Part shown: in pieces, positions 63,847-64,000 of the stretch | How positions within the stretch are numbered: the first letter of the stretch is position 1 | Layout: each line of letters starts with the position of its first letter | Position numbers and translations under genes: made by a program | The notes under the pieces: model-generated | Told to the model about the DNA's origin: nothing | The model's input: the letters and a program-made list of their open reading frames with translations, nothing else | Databases searched by the model: none | DNA from: Tenacibaculum sp. 190524A05c | Lineage (GTDB): Bacteria; Bacteroidota; Bacteroidia; Flavobacteriales; Flavobacteriaceae | Assembly: GCF_964036595.1 (NCBI RefSeq) | Contig: NZ_OZ038523.1 | Location: 834,501-898,500, forward strand | DNA length: 64,000 bases | Direction of reading: 5' to 3'

Positions 63847-64000
63847 ATGATTAAGATTATGACAGCCGAACAATGGAAACAAAAAGGTAATTTCATTAAA
63901 CTATTTAACAATGAGGTTTTTGTAATTGACGAAGGGAAAAACAATGATAAAACCATGGTAATTTTGCATGGATACCCGACTTCATCTTATGATTATTTTA
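63847..64000 (+). CDS. Alpha/beta hydrolase, N-terminal part (runs off the window)
   Basis: The visible 51 residues include FVIDEGKNNDKTMVILHGYPTSSYDYF, where HGYPTSSYD is the oxyanion-hole strand of an alpha/beta hydrolase. The catalytic triad lies beyond the window edge. The start may be the ATG at 63847 (MIKIMTAEQW) or that at 63859 (MTAEQW). Divergent from priA. Confidence 0.75.
   Translation, partial: MIKIMTAEQWKQKGNFIKLFNNEVFVIDEGKNNDKTMVILHGYPTSSYDYF

Noticed and set aside
1..64000. tRNA, rRNA, CRISPR array, insertion sequence or prophage
   Set aside because: None was recognisable by eye: no regularly spaced repeats, no transposase or integrase protein, and no cloverleaf-like stretch in any gap.

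Overview
The window looks like chromosome of a low-GC Bacteroidota bacterium, most likely a marine member of the Flavobacteriaceae. The signs are a type IX secretion C-terminal tail on a secreted amylase, a bacillithiol gene (bshA), an OstA-like envelope protein typical of the phylum, a stand-alone N-terminal transketolase subunit, -7 promoter elements of the TAnnTTTG type, and the near absence of Shine-Dalgarno sequences. No tRNA, rRNA, insertion sequence, phage gene or CRISPR array was seen.

Bases 1-3300 hold housekeeping genes: a Fur-type regulator, purA, and a convergent PLP decarboxylase. Bases 3357-12960 are a class I lanthipeptide gene cluster, all on the minus strand. In transcription order it has three near-identical tandem precursor peptide genes and a fourth divergent precursor, each of the first three followed by a stem-loop. 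Then come two LanC-like proteins, a luciferase-like flavin monooxygenase, a full-length LanB dehydratase, and a C39-peptidase ABC exporter ending at a strong terminator. One LanC keeps the zinc ligands and the other has lost all three. The precursors share an unusual S-C-x3-[ST]-C-N-G core. No dedicated immunity transporter is visible. An outer-membrane TonB-receptor-like barrel gene lies immediately upstream (13055-15457).

Bases 15498-17892 hold a compact second module. It comprises a GNAT protein resembling the LuxI/FeeM acyl-transferase fold, a divergent PAS-LuxR-type regulator, and an E1-like (ThiF) adenylyltransferase. Three copies of the same 16-bp dyad sit upstream of these genes: two between the divergent pair and one upstream of thiF. 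This looks like a self-contained signalling or modification circuit and, with the lanthipeptide cluster, is the most interesting part of the window.

The rest is mostly core genome with some accessory items. These are an OstA-like protein with an aminotransferase; a lipoprotein with a single CxxCH haem motif; acyl-CoA ligase; an M1 peptidase; gcvT; rmuC; and a four-gene operon DUF4178-DUF350-membrane aminopropyltransferase-AdoMet decarboxylase. They are followed by an alpha-amylase with three starch-binding-type repeats, glyA, a LETM1-like protein, proline dehydrogenase, aroB, bshA, the transketolase N-half, a TPR-AraC regulator, dnaB, pepT and lysA. The window closes with rpsF-rpsR-rplI, a sterol desaturase relative, an ECF sigma/anti-sigma-like/outer-membrane cassette, mqo, a tandem pair of small zinc-ribbon-like membrane proteins, a flavoprotein reductase, priA (apparently starting at AUU) and the start of an alpha/beta hydrolase. 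Two short transcription units with tiny ORFs (near 50431-50552 and 56852-56977) are proposed in intergenic gaps.

All functions are inferred from reading protein motifs; no database search was run.
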